This document shows, in pieces, positions 9,587 through 19,344 of a stretch of 64,000 nucleotides of DNA. A model generated the notes under the pieces. The model had not been told where the DNA came from. It searched no databases and saw only the letters and a list, made by a program, of their open reading frames with translations. The stretch is from assembly GCA_965649825.1 (NCBI GenBank), contig OZ287719.1, positions 1 through 64,000 on the forward strand, written 5' to 3'. How positions within the stretch are numbered: position 1 is the stretch's first letter; every line of letters begins with the position of its first letter. Position numbers and translations under genes: made by a program. This stretch comes from Penicillus capitatus. Its lineage: Eukaryota > Chlorophyta.

Positions 9587-12500
9587 TTAGTTTTTTGAAA
9601 CGGTAACGTTGTGGATCAAGATTTTGTTGCCTTTGTCGTCATACACGCAGTCCTCATCGCAGTTGAGCTGCAATTTGAAGGCTTGGAGGGCCTGGAGTCC
9701 TAGAATAGGACGTTGGACACCCTCGCAGACGACAAAGGGTATCTTCGCGCCTTTGTTTCCTAGGGTACACAGCATGCAGACCTCGCCGCTTGTACCAGTC
9801 GTCTGGTTGTTGAAACTCGTCACGTTCTGGACCTTCGCAGACCTGAGCACTAGATTGTGCTTTCGCGCCAGCTTGGCCGGAAGTACATTCGTCTCGGCCC
9901 CGGTATCCAACAGACAAGATATTTTTCCAGCTATGTCCTCCATAGCAAGCATGACGTTGTAACGCGCCATCCTCGCAGAGTTCCGACCCTGAGCTGGAGT
10001 TGTCTGGGATACCTTTTTGGAATCCTGATGTCTAGGAGTTCTTGCGATTGATGGGCAGTCTCTTTTAGAATGGCCCTTACGTCCGCAGTTCTCGCAGGTG
10101 TGTCCAACTTCTTGACGTACATGATGCTTGCCATCGGCCCTGGCGTGCTCTCGACTGTCCCGTTCCTTCTGTAGACATTCGTCGATGATCAGTTGCACGC
10201 GTGGCCAGTTGTCTGCATCTCCCCATGGCAGACCACGCAGACGTGATTGGATTTGAGCGTTCGCAATATTAAAGATTCTCTCCGTCGCCGTAGCATACTT
10301 GACGGGGTCATCTATCAATGCGAGCAGCTTCGACATTCTGCGTGTGAACTGCGAGAGATTCTCTTTACGTTTTGGCAACATCCTGTGTACGTTCTTTACG
10401 GTGGGACCATCTTTCTCGACGCGTCTAGTGGGAGTCTGGCTTTTTGGAGTGTGCGGAGTTGCAGCTTTACTAGGGCGACGATTGTCTGAGTCCTGACGTA
10501 TTTGTTGACTCTGTTTCCGTTCGGTTGTTCCTTGGCTCTCGTGCGATGGCTCAGGCTCGGGGTGATGTAACTCACATCCGACTTGCTGAACTCGCATCCG
10601 ATCCTCAACCGCTTCTACTCGTTGCCCGATAGTAAGTATGCTGGCCTCCACAACCTCTTCCAATCTCCCTTGTCTATTGACAAGTCTGTCCTCGAGTTCT
10701 GCAGCGCGCCTCATAAGCCCATCTTGCATCGCTTGAACACTTTCCATCAAGGATTGTATCAAGTTACGTTGTTCAGTGTCTTGGCGGACTTCCGGCGACG
10801 GGTCTGGGTGGATTTCCGTCACTGGATTTTGTTGGTCTGCCCGTCGTGGTGCCGAATGTTGCGGTGGCGGAGGCGACTGAGATGGCGCGACAGGACGAGA
10901 AGGACTGGATGACGGCGTTGACTCCTGCGGCGGTGACTGGGATGGCGGCGGTGGCGACTGTTGTGTAGGCGTCGGTGGTGACTGCTCTTGTGACGACTGC
11001 TGAGTGGTCAGTTCTTGAGTCAGTTGCTGCGCCTGAGCCCTATGTCCCCGCATCAGATTCCACACGATTCTGAGTAACCAGCAAATCCCCTGGGTTATGG
11101 CTACGACTCGCATCACAACCTTGCGGATGTTCCTGAATACATTCAAGATCCATGCAGCGACCTTGTATAGAAGCATAGCAGCGCCTACCAACTGCCAGCC
11201 GTTCCCCGTCGCCAGGGCACTACGAATTGCTCTGAGTCCAAATTTATCCCAAAGCGTGCCTAACATCCACGTGACCGCGTTATCTCGGGCACCGGTTAGC
11301 CATTTTATAGAGCGGTCGATGAATGTATCATTCCCGTGATTGCTCTCCCAACCGTTAGCCTGGCTTTCGCAGATGCAATCGTCTAGAGCCGTCTTCATGT
11401 TGCTTGTGTGTTCGTTGATCTTGTTTATTGTCTCGCGGATATTATTGAGAGTGTCATTGAGGTGCTGCCAATCGACGTTAGAACTCTTAGCTTGTGACTC
11501 TTGTGACGTTTCAGGTCCTTGGCTGTCTGTCGACGAACCATTTACCGTGATGTTCAGGAACTGGGTGATGCCGTCCAAGGTCTCTGCGACGTGTCGCACT
11601 TCTCCTACGAGAGAGGACTTCCTAGATGGGAAGTTGTTGATGATCGAGACTGTCGCAGTCGTCAACAAGCTCGCTGGAGAGAATACGGACAACACACCTC
11701 TGTTTGTCGCCCAGTTGACGATCCCATGAGCAGTAAGACCTACGACAGCACTAGTGATCATTGCGTCAATATAGTCTGGCCAAGTGATGTCGACTCCCAT
11801 TCTGAAGTCGGGGATCATGGACCAAGATTGCCCATCTTCGACAGGTAGAGCATCTCCCATCTCGTGCAAATTGAAGACATTTTCTGGGGGGAGTTCTTGT
11901 TCTGTCCATTGGTCTTCGGACTCTTCGGACTCTTCGGGATCGGATCGCGGAGCCTCTTCGTCGAATAGATCTTCCGCCAATTCTACCGGAATCTCGTATT
12001 CGTCATACTCGAGTTCGTATGCTTCTGCGCTGGGTTCCGTGTCCAGCGGTAAGTCCGTATTATTCTGCACGTCTTCATGTTCTGCGACGGGGATAGCGAA
12101 CTCAAAACGCCTGCGGAGGGCTCTCGCCGATCCTGCTATGGTACGTCTGTCTTCTTCGGCATGTGTGTCTTCGCACACGAGGTCGTGTACCTTCTGTCTA
12201 GACGCGTCCAGCAGTGTCTTTTGTTCCCACGTCTGTGAATGAGTGCCAGGGATCAGTAGAAAGAAGGACATTCCTGTAGCTAGCAACGGTTTTCCTCCCC
12301 AATAGACCAGGGAACCTTCGCCGAGAAGCATGATCAGCATATTGGCTTCCTCGTACGTAATGCCTTCGCTTGCGTCATAGAAGATGATGCCGTTAGGGCA
12401 CTCTTTGACGAAGACCGCGATCTCCCTTTGAATTATTCTAGCCTCATCCACAGATTTGGATTGCGGTTTAATATACTTGAAACAACTACTCTTTTGCAGA

Positions 12501-12898
12501 CTAGGCTCAGTCTTGATTCCGTTAACCAGCGAGTCGCATGTACTTGTCGTACAGTAGAGAATTGTAGACGTCGCTTTATCGTAAAAATTGTTGCCTACCT
12601 TGTCGTTTATACTACGGGCAAGGTTATCGACATACTGATCTATCCAGTCTCCGCCACCGCGGACGTTTTCCTGGATGCTTGTTAGGGTTTTATTCCGTAA
12701 CCCTATTATTCCATCCTTCCAGCCAAACCATGAGCCGTGCGTGACGGCGGCAAAGTGTAGAAGAACCCACAACAGCATTGGGAGCACTCGCTCCGAAACC
12801 ATGTCGCGTAGGGTTTTAGATGGAAACAATTTAAACGGTGGGCGCACGTAAACCTTTGAAACGTAAAGTCTTACAAACGAAAGACAAGATCTGTACAT
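9587..12898 (-). CDS. Retrotransposon ORF1: envelope-like domain fused to Gag and aspartic protease
   Basis: The open frame has 1103 codons. Translation probably starts at Met33 (12802-12800), where a signal peptide begins (MVSERVLPMLLWVLLHFAAV, cleavage near residue 56); residues 1-32 lie in the LTR. Visible in order: Cys-containing ectodomain-like region with N-glycosylation sequons; polybasic RALRRR near 259-264; acidic segment about 290-335; hydrophobic stretch about 379-396; coiled coil about 477-508 with a following CIC motif; membrane segment(s) about 567-616; Pro/Gln-rich linker about 625-700; second coiled coil about 720-800; short Gag-like region; CCHC zinc knuckle 935-948 (CENCGRKGHSKRDC); protease DTG at 998-1000. 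If type I, the first half is lumenal and Gag/protease cytosolic. Gag, knuckle and protease are secure. The envelope assignment rests on architecture only. Confidence 0.85.
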   Translation of the reverse strand: MYRSCLSFVRLYVSKVYVRPPFKLFPSKTLRDMVSERVLPMLLWVLLHFAAVTHGSWFGWKDGIIGLRNKTLTSIQENVRGGGDWIDQYVDNLARSINDKVGNNFYDKATSTILYCTTSTCDSLVNGIKTEPSLQKSSCFKYIKPQSKSVDEARIIQREIAVFVKECPNGIIFYDASEGITYEEANMLIMLLGEGSLVYWGGKPLLATGMSFFLLIPGTHSQTWEQKTLLDASRQKVHDLVCEDTHAEEDRRTIAGSARALRRRFEFAIPVAEHEDVQNNTDLPLDTEPSAEAYELEYDEYEIPVELAEDLFDEEAPRSDPEESEESEDQWTEQELPPENVFNLHEMGDALPVEDGQSWSMIPDFRMGVDITWPDYIDAMITSAVVGLTAHGIVNWATNRGVLSVFSPASLLTTATVSIINNFPSRKSSLVGEVRHVAETLDGITQFLNITVNGSSTDSQGPETSQESQAKSSNVDWQHLNDTLNNIRETINKINEHTSNMKTALDDCICESQANGWESNHGNDTFIDRSIKWLTGARDNAVTWMLGTLWDKFGLRAIRSALATGNGWQLVGAAMLLYKVAAWILNVFRNIRKVVMRVVAITQGICWLLRIVWNLMRGHRAQAQQLTQELTTQQSSQEQSPPTPTQQSPPPPSQSPPQESTPSSSPSRPVAPSQSPPPPQHSAPRRADQQNPVTEIHPDPSPEVRQDTEQRNLIQSLMESVQAMQDGLMRRAAELEDRLVNRQGRLEEVVEASILTIGQRVEAVEDRMRVQQVGCELHHPEPEPSHESQGTTERKQSQQIRQDSDNRRPSKAATPHTPKSQTPTRRVEKDGPTVKNVHRMLPKRKENLSQFTRRMSKLLALIDDPVKYATATERIFNIANAQIQSRLRGLPWGDADNWPRVQLIIDECLQKERDSREHARADGKHHVRQEVGHTCENCGRKGHSKRDCPSIARTPRHQDSKKVSQTTPAQGRNSARMARYNVMLAMEDIAGKISCLLDTGAETNVLPAKLARKHNLVLRSAKVQNVTSFNNQTTGTSGEVCMLCTLGNKGAKIPFVVCEGVQRPILGLQALQAFKLQLNCDEDCVYDDKGNKILIHNVTVSKN
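9590..9596 (-). promoter_or_regulatory. -1 ribosomal frameshift heptamer A AAA AAC
   Basis: In ORF1 frame the codons are TCA AAA AAC TAA, so the heptamer A AAA AAC is in the correct register and the next codon is the stop (9589-9587). The -1 frame is open from here through the whole of pol. A AAA AAC is a classic simultaneous-slippage site known from retroviral gag-pro junctions. Confidence 0.88.
12780..12801 (-). promoter_or_regulatory. Primer-binding site
   Basis: Immediately inside the 5' LTR the minus strand reads TGGTTTCGGAGCGAGTG, complementary to a tRNA 3' end finishing CCA. The tRNA-Leu in this window does not match, and I could not identify the primer tRNA. The ORF1 ATG is formed by the last A of the LTR plus the TG of this site. 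Confidence 0.75.
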
Positions 12899-13105
12899 CT
12901 ACAACGCTTTTATAGGGTACTTTATTTTAAGTAACAAAAAGGAATATTCTGCGAAGATTCCGGAATCTGCTTGGAATCTGTGACGTAGAGCCGCGGGTCT
13001 ATTTGTGGATGGAAGCTATAGAGAACCTACGACCTGTCACTTGGAGATCGACACAAGTGTAAGTAGATGAGCGCATTATCGTGAGCGCTACGCCTTAACA
13101 CGACA
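12802..13105 (-). repeat. 5' LTR (by transcript orientation)
   Basis: The 304 bp are identical to 6278-6581. On the minus strand it carries a TATA box CTATAAAAGC (12914-12907). Transcription starting 20-30 nt further on would begin after the ATG at 12898, supporting use of the ATG at 12802. Confidence 0.95.
12907..12914 (-). promoter_or_regulatory. TATA box of the 5' LTR
   Basis: TATAAAAG on the minus strand within the LTR is the likely core promoter of the element. Confidence 0.6.
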
Positions 13106-13109
13106 CCGT
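13106..13109. repeat. Target-site duplication, right copy (CCGT)
   Basis: This is a direct repeat of 6274-6277. The exon continues after it as TTTCAGAAACAAC, completing a Pmp repeat (FRNNT...AGGGLLY). Confidence 0.85.
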
Positions 13110-16100
13110 TTTCAGAAACAACACCAGTTTGGCCGGAGGGGGTTTGCTCTATGACTGCGGAGATACGATCATGTACACGATTAAGGTATGTTGTTCTGTC
13201 TTCTGTTTCTTTATCAAATCCAACAAAGGAGTTGTGTACACAGGTCGAAAATTCCAGTTTCGTGGGCAATCGTGTTTTGCCGAGGACGGATTCCGACTTT
13301 GTGGCGTTGGTAGAGGAAGGCAACACCTATGAAGTTTATCCACCAGCCTTGGTCAACATCTTGAACAGCGGTGGCCCGGTTGATAACTCCACGGACGACG
13401 TGAACATCGGGACCAATCATTTTGAGGGACACGGTGGCGGTGTTGCCTTCTCTCTTATCGAAGTCCGACCGACCGCCATCGTCCAGATCCTGTTCCAGAA
13501 CGTTGTCATCGAGGAAAACGAAGCCGTCGTCGGGGGTGTGTTCCCAATTGGATGCCATCCACTCACCACAAACCTCTTCTGCAGGTGGCATGTCTTCCGA
13601 CATGACAGGTCCTTTTTGGAATACAGATGACAGGCCTAACTGCGCTTCGATGATCATTGGTTTCGAAGTCTGCCAGAAGTTCGAGGTCCGCAACGTCACG
13701 ATCGTCAAGAATAAGGCAGAGTTCGCCGGTGGTGTGTTCGTCTCTCACCGCGACGGAATTGTCGCCTCCTGTGGTCCTGAAAAGGAAAGATTCACAGCTA
13801 GCGACCATGCCAGTGCAGTTACTGGAACAGACGTGGCATCTCGCTATTGTGTGAAGATCCAAGGCAACTCGCGCGTCGATGGCAAGCTTGACACGGCTGA
13901 GGCAGCAACACGAGCCGTGCAGCTGCACGTCGAAGGAGGGAGAGACCGGCTGAAGCGAGTGGCCAGTGGAGAGGCTCTCGCACTGCCATGCCAAGACAGG
14001 CTGAATTCAAGCTGCTCAGTGCCATTTCGCATCCATGTGAAGGACGCGTTCAATCAGACGATCGACGGCGGCATCGAAGACGCGAACCTGGATGTCAGCA
14101 TCACCTCCGACGACATCGTCGGAGACCAGAGGTACTCGGCGGAGAAGGGAATCGTGACGATCGACAACACGCAAGCATGGGGCATCAACCGGGACAGCAC
14201 AGTGACCATCGCGAGTCGAAGAGACAGCAGCATCAAGGTCGAGCTGCCCCTGTCCACGAGGGAATGCTATCCAGGAGAGATCGAGCACGACGACGTCTGC
14301 AACGCGTGTCCGACGGACCAGTACAGCTTCTTACCGTCTCTCAAAAAGTGCGAGAGCTGTGAAGAGAATGCAGAGTGCGGCGGCGGTGCTGTGTTGGTGC
14401 CGACGGAGGGTTACTGGCATTCCACGCCTTTCTCCCCGGTCTTCCACAAGTGCACCTACTTCACCGCCTGTCACTACGACAGAAGACGCGAGAAGTTGAT
14501 GCAGTTCTACGAAGATCCGGAGGAACTGAAGAGGCAGTTGGACAGACTCGGTCGCTATCTGGAGAACAGCGAAATGGAAGAACCTGACTTCGCAGACTAT
14601 CAGCAGTGCGACGAAGGTTACGGTGGCCCCCTCTGCGGCTCCTGTCAGCAGGGATACGGTCACTCCTACACGGGAGAGTGTGAGGCATGTCCAGAGCGAA
14701 GATCGGCAGCGCGACTCCGTTTCTTCTTCACCGTTGTCTTCCTGTTCTTTGTAGTCGGCAGCAACTGCATCATCACACTGGTGTCTTCAAGAGCACGAGT
14801 GACGCTGGCCAAGCACGAGATGAAGACTGCAGCGAGGACTGTGACAAAAACGCATTCGGCAATCACTTCTGCCAGAAATCCATCAGCGACAAGCTCGAGG
14901 CTCATCTCCCGTCGCTCAGGTATTCAGCAAAGATACCTGCCTTGAATTCCTTCCATCGACTGTCCCGTTTAGGCTTCAGCGACGTCGGTGGACATCCAGA
15001 CACATCGACGCGGCTCATCCTCGCGCAGCAGCTTGCGGCCACGATCATGCTGACGGAGACTCTGAAGGCAAGAATACTTCCCTACCGTTCTCATCGAACA
15101 CGTCAACTGTCGACAGATTCTGATCAACTATCTCCAAGTCACTGGCGCCGCCCTGCGTCTGCAGGCCGACTGGAGTCCACTGTTAAAATCCCTCCTTAAA
15201 ATTGAAGGTGAAGCGAGCAGACGCGTTCAGTATTTCTCACCTTTTGTGCTGTTCAGCTTCGCTGGTCGGGTCACTGACTGCTGTCATGTCCGCCCCCTAC
15301 GAGTGCTGTCATCAGAATGTCGACATGTCCGCCTCGGTCGCTGCAGCGTGGATGAGACTGGCGATACCATGGATCGTCCTGCCCGGCCTGCTCATCACTC
15401 TTGTCGCCATCTGGGCTGCCGTCTGTGCCTGGACGGCGTGCAAGCAGAAGTGGAAGGCAGACGCTGACAATACTTTCACTGCCGAACGCCTGATGACCTA
15501 CGCCATCATCATCTCCATCGTCTCGATGCACTTTAACTACATCAACGTGGTCAGAGAACTCCTCAAGGCCGTCAACTGTGTGGACATGGCCGATGCCTAT
15601 GAAGAAGTCGGCTTCGACCACCCATTTCGAGACTACGCGACGGAGACTGTCGATCGCACCGTCTGGGCCGAGGACACAGAACTGGCGTGCTTCCGAGGAT
15701 CCCATCTCCCGCTCGGCGTCATCGGCATCGTCGGTCTGGTCGCATCCTTGCTGGGCATCGTCGCCATCATTCTCTGGCTGCCGCTGAACAGGAAGCACAA
15801 GGGGAAGACCACCTTCATCGAGAGGTACTGGTTTCTGTACCAAGCCTACAGGCGCGACTGGTACACAGTCGCCTGGGAGTCTGTCATTCTGGTTAGGAAG
15901 TCAATGATCGCCGCGGCCGTCGTGTTCTCCGTCCACATGACGCCGAACCTCCAAGCCTCCATCTGCGCAGGAGTCCTGACATTCGCTCTGGCCGCGCACG
16001 CCATCTTCATGCCCTTCAAGATCCCAGAAGAGCATCCGAACGTCCCGGACTACGCCGGCGGTCTGTTCCGCATCGTCCGTCTGCCGTCACTTGCAAGGAG

Positions 16101-16494
16101 GTGGGTCTCCCTGAACAACGCCGTCGACCTCAATACACTCGAGATCGTGTCTCTGGCAGCCTCGGCCAGCGTCTTCTATTCGGCCGTAGTGCTGCACGAC
16201 GACAGCTCTTCCGCTCTGGGCCGCCTGTTCATGTCCCTCTTGGCCTTCTCTGTCAATGCCTCTTTCGCAATCTATCTGATCTACCTTCTGTATACTGGCC
16301 TGCACGTGCTTCTGGATCTCAAGCTGGAGCTGAAGAAAGTGTACATTTTGGATGGAGAGAACAGCATGGGACCGTTTGCCTTAGCAAGGAAGGCATATGC
16401 ATTGTTTCAGATCTGGAGAGACGAGAAGAAGAAAGACGTATCCGCCACAGACGTCTCGGACACCGATCCTGAAGCGCAGCCGGCTGAAGAGTAG

Positions 16495-17080
16495 TCATCG
16501 CATCATATACAGCGCATTCGAACCACTGCGAGGGTGGTTCTTTAGGTGGCGCAACAGAAGCCATCGGGTTCTGATATGATAAAGCATTTTTTGGGGGTGT
16601 ATGAGACAGGCACTCAGGCATCGTTGTTGGGTGCCTCATAACTCTTCAATAAGTCATTTTTTCTGAGATCATTCTCAGTTGATCCGTTTTTTCGATGCCT
16701 TATGCACGGCATTGTTCGAAGAGGACAGTTTTTGTGGTGTTTTGTTGCGGTTGCTTCTGTCTAAGGAGCGACACGTGCCTGTTTATCCATAAGATTACAT
16801 TTTTGTTGTCGAATCAGTCGTAAGTCACATTGAACTAGCAAAGCACGATTGTTTGGATCTAAAAGATCTGACTCTTTAAGCGATTTATGTTTTCGAGCGA
16901 TCTCTCCGACGCGGACATCTAACTTTGATTGAGCATTGAATCCGAGACATTGCAGAGACTCTTTGTGTTAATGTGATGTCGAGCAGCGCATGACAGAGTC
17001 CTTGTTCCGTACCTGTGACCATTGATTCTTTTCACTCGGATCGTCTTTCAAACGGATCGACACGCTCTGAGGACTTCTAT
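16495..17080. other. Intergenic, no gene seen
   Basis: This is the 3' flank of gene A. It is T-rich and contains a short complementary pair around 16580-16640 (tttttgggggtg, tgttgttgggtgcc) but nothing I can name. Confidence 0.4.
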
Positions 17081-17081
17081 G

Positions 17082-17700
17082 TCATCGACGGTGGCACTTT
17101 TTAACCAGCGGAGGGAGCTCAAGAAAGGACATTGCAATGCCTTTGACGCTGAAGGCAGCAACGCGGCAAAAACGACGATCCTTCTGACTCCCAGTGAGTT
17201 CCACTTCGGCACGCATTATGTTTCGAATGCGTCTCCATTGGGCCTGTTCGGTCTCCGAGACCTCCTTCGTCTTCTCCACTTGCGCCTCCCGCTGCTGCAA
17301 GTCCTCTCCAAATCTGCACCGTCCAGAACAACCGGCTCAGCAGTCCGGTCTGCATGAAGGACATCGAAAGCACTTTTCGAGGCTATGCATTGCCGCCTCT
17401 CATGCGGACTGCATTCTGGCACCCCTGTAGACGCGCATACAATCCAAAACGCGTGCTTGACGGCATGCATTTCCCAGCGACTCTGGCCTTGTATTGCCGC
17501 ATCTCTTCCAGCGCGACAAGCCTCAGCTCCAACTCGTGTTTCTTCGTCCGGTGCCGATTTTCCGCCTCCTTCGAAACTGTCCCGTCTTCCTTAGTCTGTA
17601 CACGGGATCCAAGTCAGCGGCCTGGCCATCGAACTTCAAACATCAGATGGCAGCAGAGAGCGCCATAACTGTTGGTAAATTTCTCCATTTTCGCTTCGAA
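17082..17700 (-). pseudogene. Decayed copy of the coiled-coil/Cys-rich gene at 25-27 kb
   Basis: The sequence is clearly related to 25690-26230 (same exon order, roughly four of five bases alike by eye). LQQREAQVEK and AQWRRIRNIMRAEVE are still readable at 17300-17170. The intron donor that is AG|GTATGG in the intact gene is AG|TTATGG here, and the exon after it runs into a TAA. After GSQKD the frame diverges. It is most simply a pseudogene. Confidence 0.65.
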
Positions 17701-17830
17701 TCGCGGCATACGCTTATTGCGCTGGAGAAGCAAGTCTCTTCGACTAACTCCAAGCTTTCTTTTCTTGCGCCGGTGTTCCAGTTTCCACGTTTCTATTGTG
17801 CAGCCGTCTTGTCGACTCCGTGAGTTCACT

Positions 17831-18519
17831 TGGGAGACTTGTTCTAACTGTTTCTTCGACTCCGTGATCTCGGGTTGCGATAACTGTACGGTTGTTACGA
17901 GCCCTTAGGCTCTAATGAAATTCCGTCTTGCCTTTGCGTCGGCTGACCGGCGCCGGGCACCGGTGCTTCTCCCGCTAACACGCCAGAATACCGAGAAACC
18001 CTCTTCGGCCACGCACCCAGACTCGACTACAATCCGACCCAAGACCCAACGAGCCCAGACGACGGAAGCCATTCCATTCGCGGCATTGGCCAGGATATAC
18101 AACACGGACTGGATGACGTCTCTGAAAGGCAAGACAATCGAGCACACCAGTCCTAGAACCTAAGCCGACATAAAGGTCCGACTTATCGAACGCCCAAGAC
18201 AAAAATGGCCAACACAACGAACCAAACACGACCAGAACAAAGAGAAAGAGCACCACCCTACGGGGCCACCTAAGAATGACATATACAACCGTGGACAGAT
18301 AAACTGGACGAGCTAGCTCCCCAACAGCTTGGGAAGATCCCGAGTACTCACTAGAAGAACACAACACAGACGTCATCCAAACAGCGAACCACCCCAAGTC
18401 ATGGAGTGGAAGCAACTCCGTCTGGCCACAGACGGCACTACCATCACCAGGAAAACGAAAAGGAAGCGAGCGGTATTCTGATAAAGAAAAAAGAACAGAT
18501 TGACTGATTGCGACTCGAG
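17831..18519. other. Intergenic, no gene seen
   Basis: Overlapping low-complexity frames occur on both strands without domains. The right inverted-repeat arm begins at its end. Confidence 0.4.
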
Positions 18520-19162
18520 CCGCCAGATCGAGAAAGCGTCATCGTTAAAGCGACACTAGCTGCGTTTAGGTTCGCCGACAAGCCAGGACTGGTGGCGGAT
18601 GTGACGAAGAAGAAGCGGTCACTGTCACGTCGGTCATCATACGGGGAGTCCGTTTCGCTGAGAAAAGGTGTATCGGTGAGCAATAACCGCTTCTTACCTC
18701 TTCGCCCCCGAGGGCCGATAGGAAAGAGCAGCACAACAATGAGACGCAGAGTGCCGCAGACGTCGTAAAGCATCAACTGTTCCACCATGGAGTGGTAAAT
18801 TCCTAGCTAGTTTGTGAAGATCAACTCGCTGTAGGTATTCACTCTATCGAATGCTTTTCGTCCGTGTCGAAGTCGAAGTCGTTCGACTATTCGTGAAGCG
18901 CGGGACGTGTCACAAGTTTCCTTGATCAACGCCCACATCAATCGCCTGACTCAGGAGGCGCCGTTCCTCTAGTTTGTTTTGCGATACCTTTTCGGTTTGT
19001 CTGCTACGTTTTCTTACAGGTCTGGTTTGAGTTATGCGCGAACTTTTAAGCTGTGTTGAGTGCAGCGAGTAACGGTGTTCTCGTGAGTAGATGGCATGTG
19101 CAGATGTCCAGTCGGTGCGAATAATGTGGACCGGAAGATTATCAACTTGGATACAGCAAAGA

Positions 19163-19163
19163 T

Positions 19164-19205
<42 letters not shown>
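19163..19205. repeat. (GACA)n microsatellite
   Basis: About ten GACA units. The left arm has only ctgtctgtca at the corresponding place (about 1783-1792), so the run expanded or shrank after the arms separated. Confidence 0.9.
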
Positions 19206-19206
<1 letters not shown>

Positions 19207-19344
19207 CTTCTCGAAGAGGCGTACATAGAACCAACCTATATCGTCAAAGTCAATCGTGTATGCGTAAAAACGAACCAATCGTCAAACGCGCGCGAAGCAA
19301 GAACTTAGTGAGATATAGGGAATGCCATTCATTACATACCATTG

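Larger units (their letters stand above)
6278..13105 (-). mobile_element. Ty3/gypsy-type LTR retrotransposon with envelope-like/Gag/Pro and Pol ORFs
   Basis: The 6.8-kb element lies antisense to host gene A. It has 304-bp LTRs (6278-6581 and 12802-13105) that look identical base for base, TG...CA ends and a CCGT target duplication. Transcript order is 5' LTR, tRNA-type primer site, ORF1 (envelope-like, Gag, protease), -1 frameshift signal, Pol (RT, RNaseH, integrase), weak purine tract, 3' LTR. RT-RH-IN order and a GPY/F-like integrase tail place it with Metaviridae. Both ORFs are open, and LTR identity implies a very recent, possibly still competent insertion. No ORF lies between the pol stop and the 3' LTR. 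Confidence 0.95.
4461..16494 (+). pseudogene. Pmp-like beta-helix/cysteine-rich/polytopic membrane protein gene A, split by an LTR retrotransposon
   Basis: Modelled exons: 4461-4530, 4598-4853, 4904-6027, 6076-6277 continuing at 13110-13185, 13244-13535, 13585-14840, 14876-14919, 14980-15067, 15117-15207, 15257-16494. Phases agree throughout and give about 1578 residues once the element and one copy of its target duplication are left out. Exon 1 encodes a signal peptide (MWTRRRLQLIFFAALACAL). Next come about 15 GGAI/GGGI-type repeats followed by xxNxA, typical of chlamydial Pmp-like right-handed beta-helices. A Cys-rich block follows (CYPGEI, CNACPTDQY, CESCEENAECGG, GYWHSTPFSPVF), like GCC2/GCC3 ephrin-receptor-like modules. 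About eight membrane helices complete the protein, one in exon 6 and seven in the last exon. The intron at 15068-15116 has a GC donor (AAG|GCAAGA). The insertion in exon 4 should abolish a full product from this allele unless the element is spliced out. The likely role is as a cell-surface receptor or adhesin, by inference. Gene B is the intact paralogue. Confidence 0.82.

Noticed and set aside
11784-12242. Ser-rich plus-strand frame
   Set aside because: It is the complement of the acidic stretch of ORF1.
12802-12898. ORF1 start at the LTR-internal ATG
   Set aside because: It lies at or upstream of the transcript start expected from the TATA box, and would place 32 residues before a well-formed signal peptide.
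15271-15843. 190-codon minus-strand frame
   Set aside because: It is antisense to the membrane domain of gene A and has no domain of its own.
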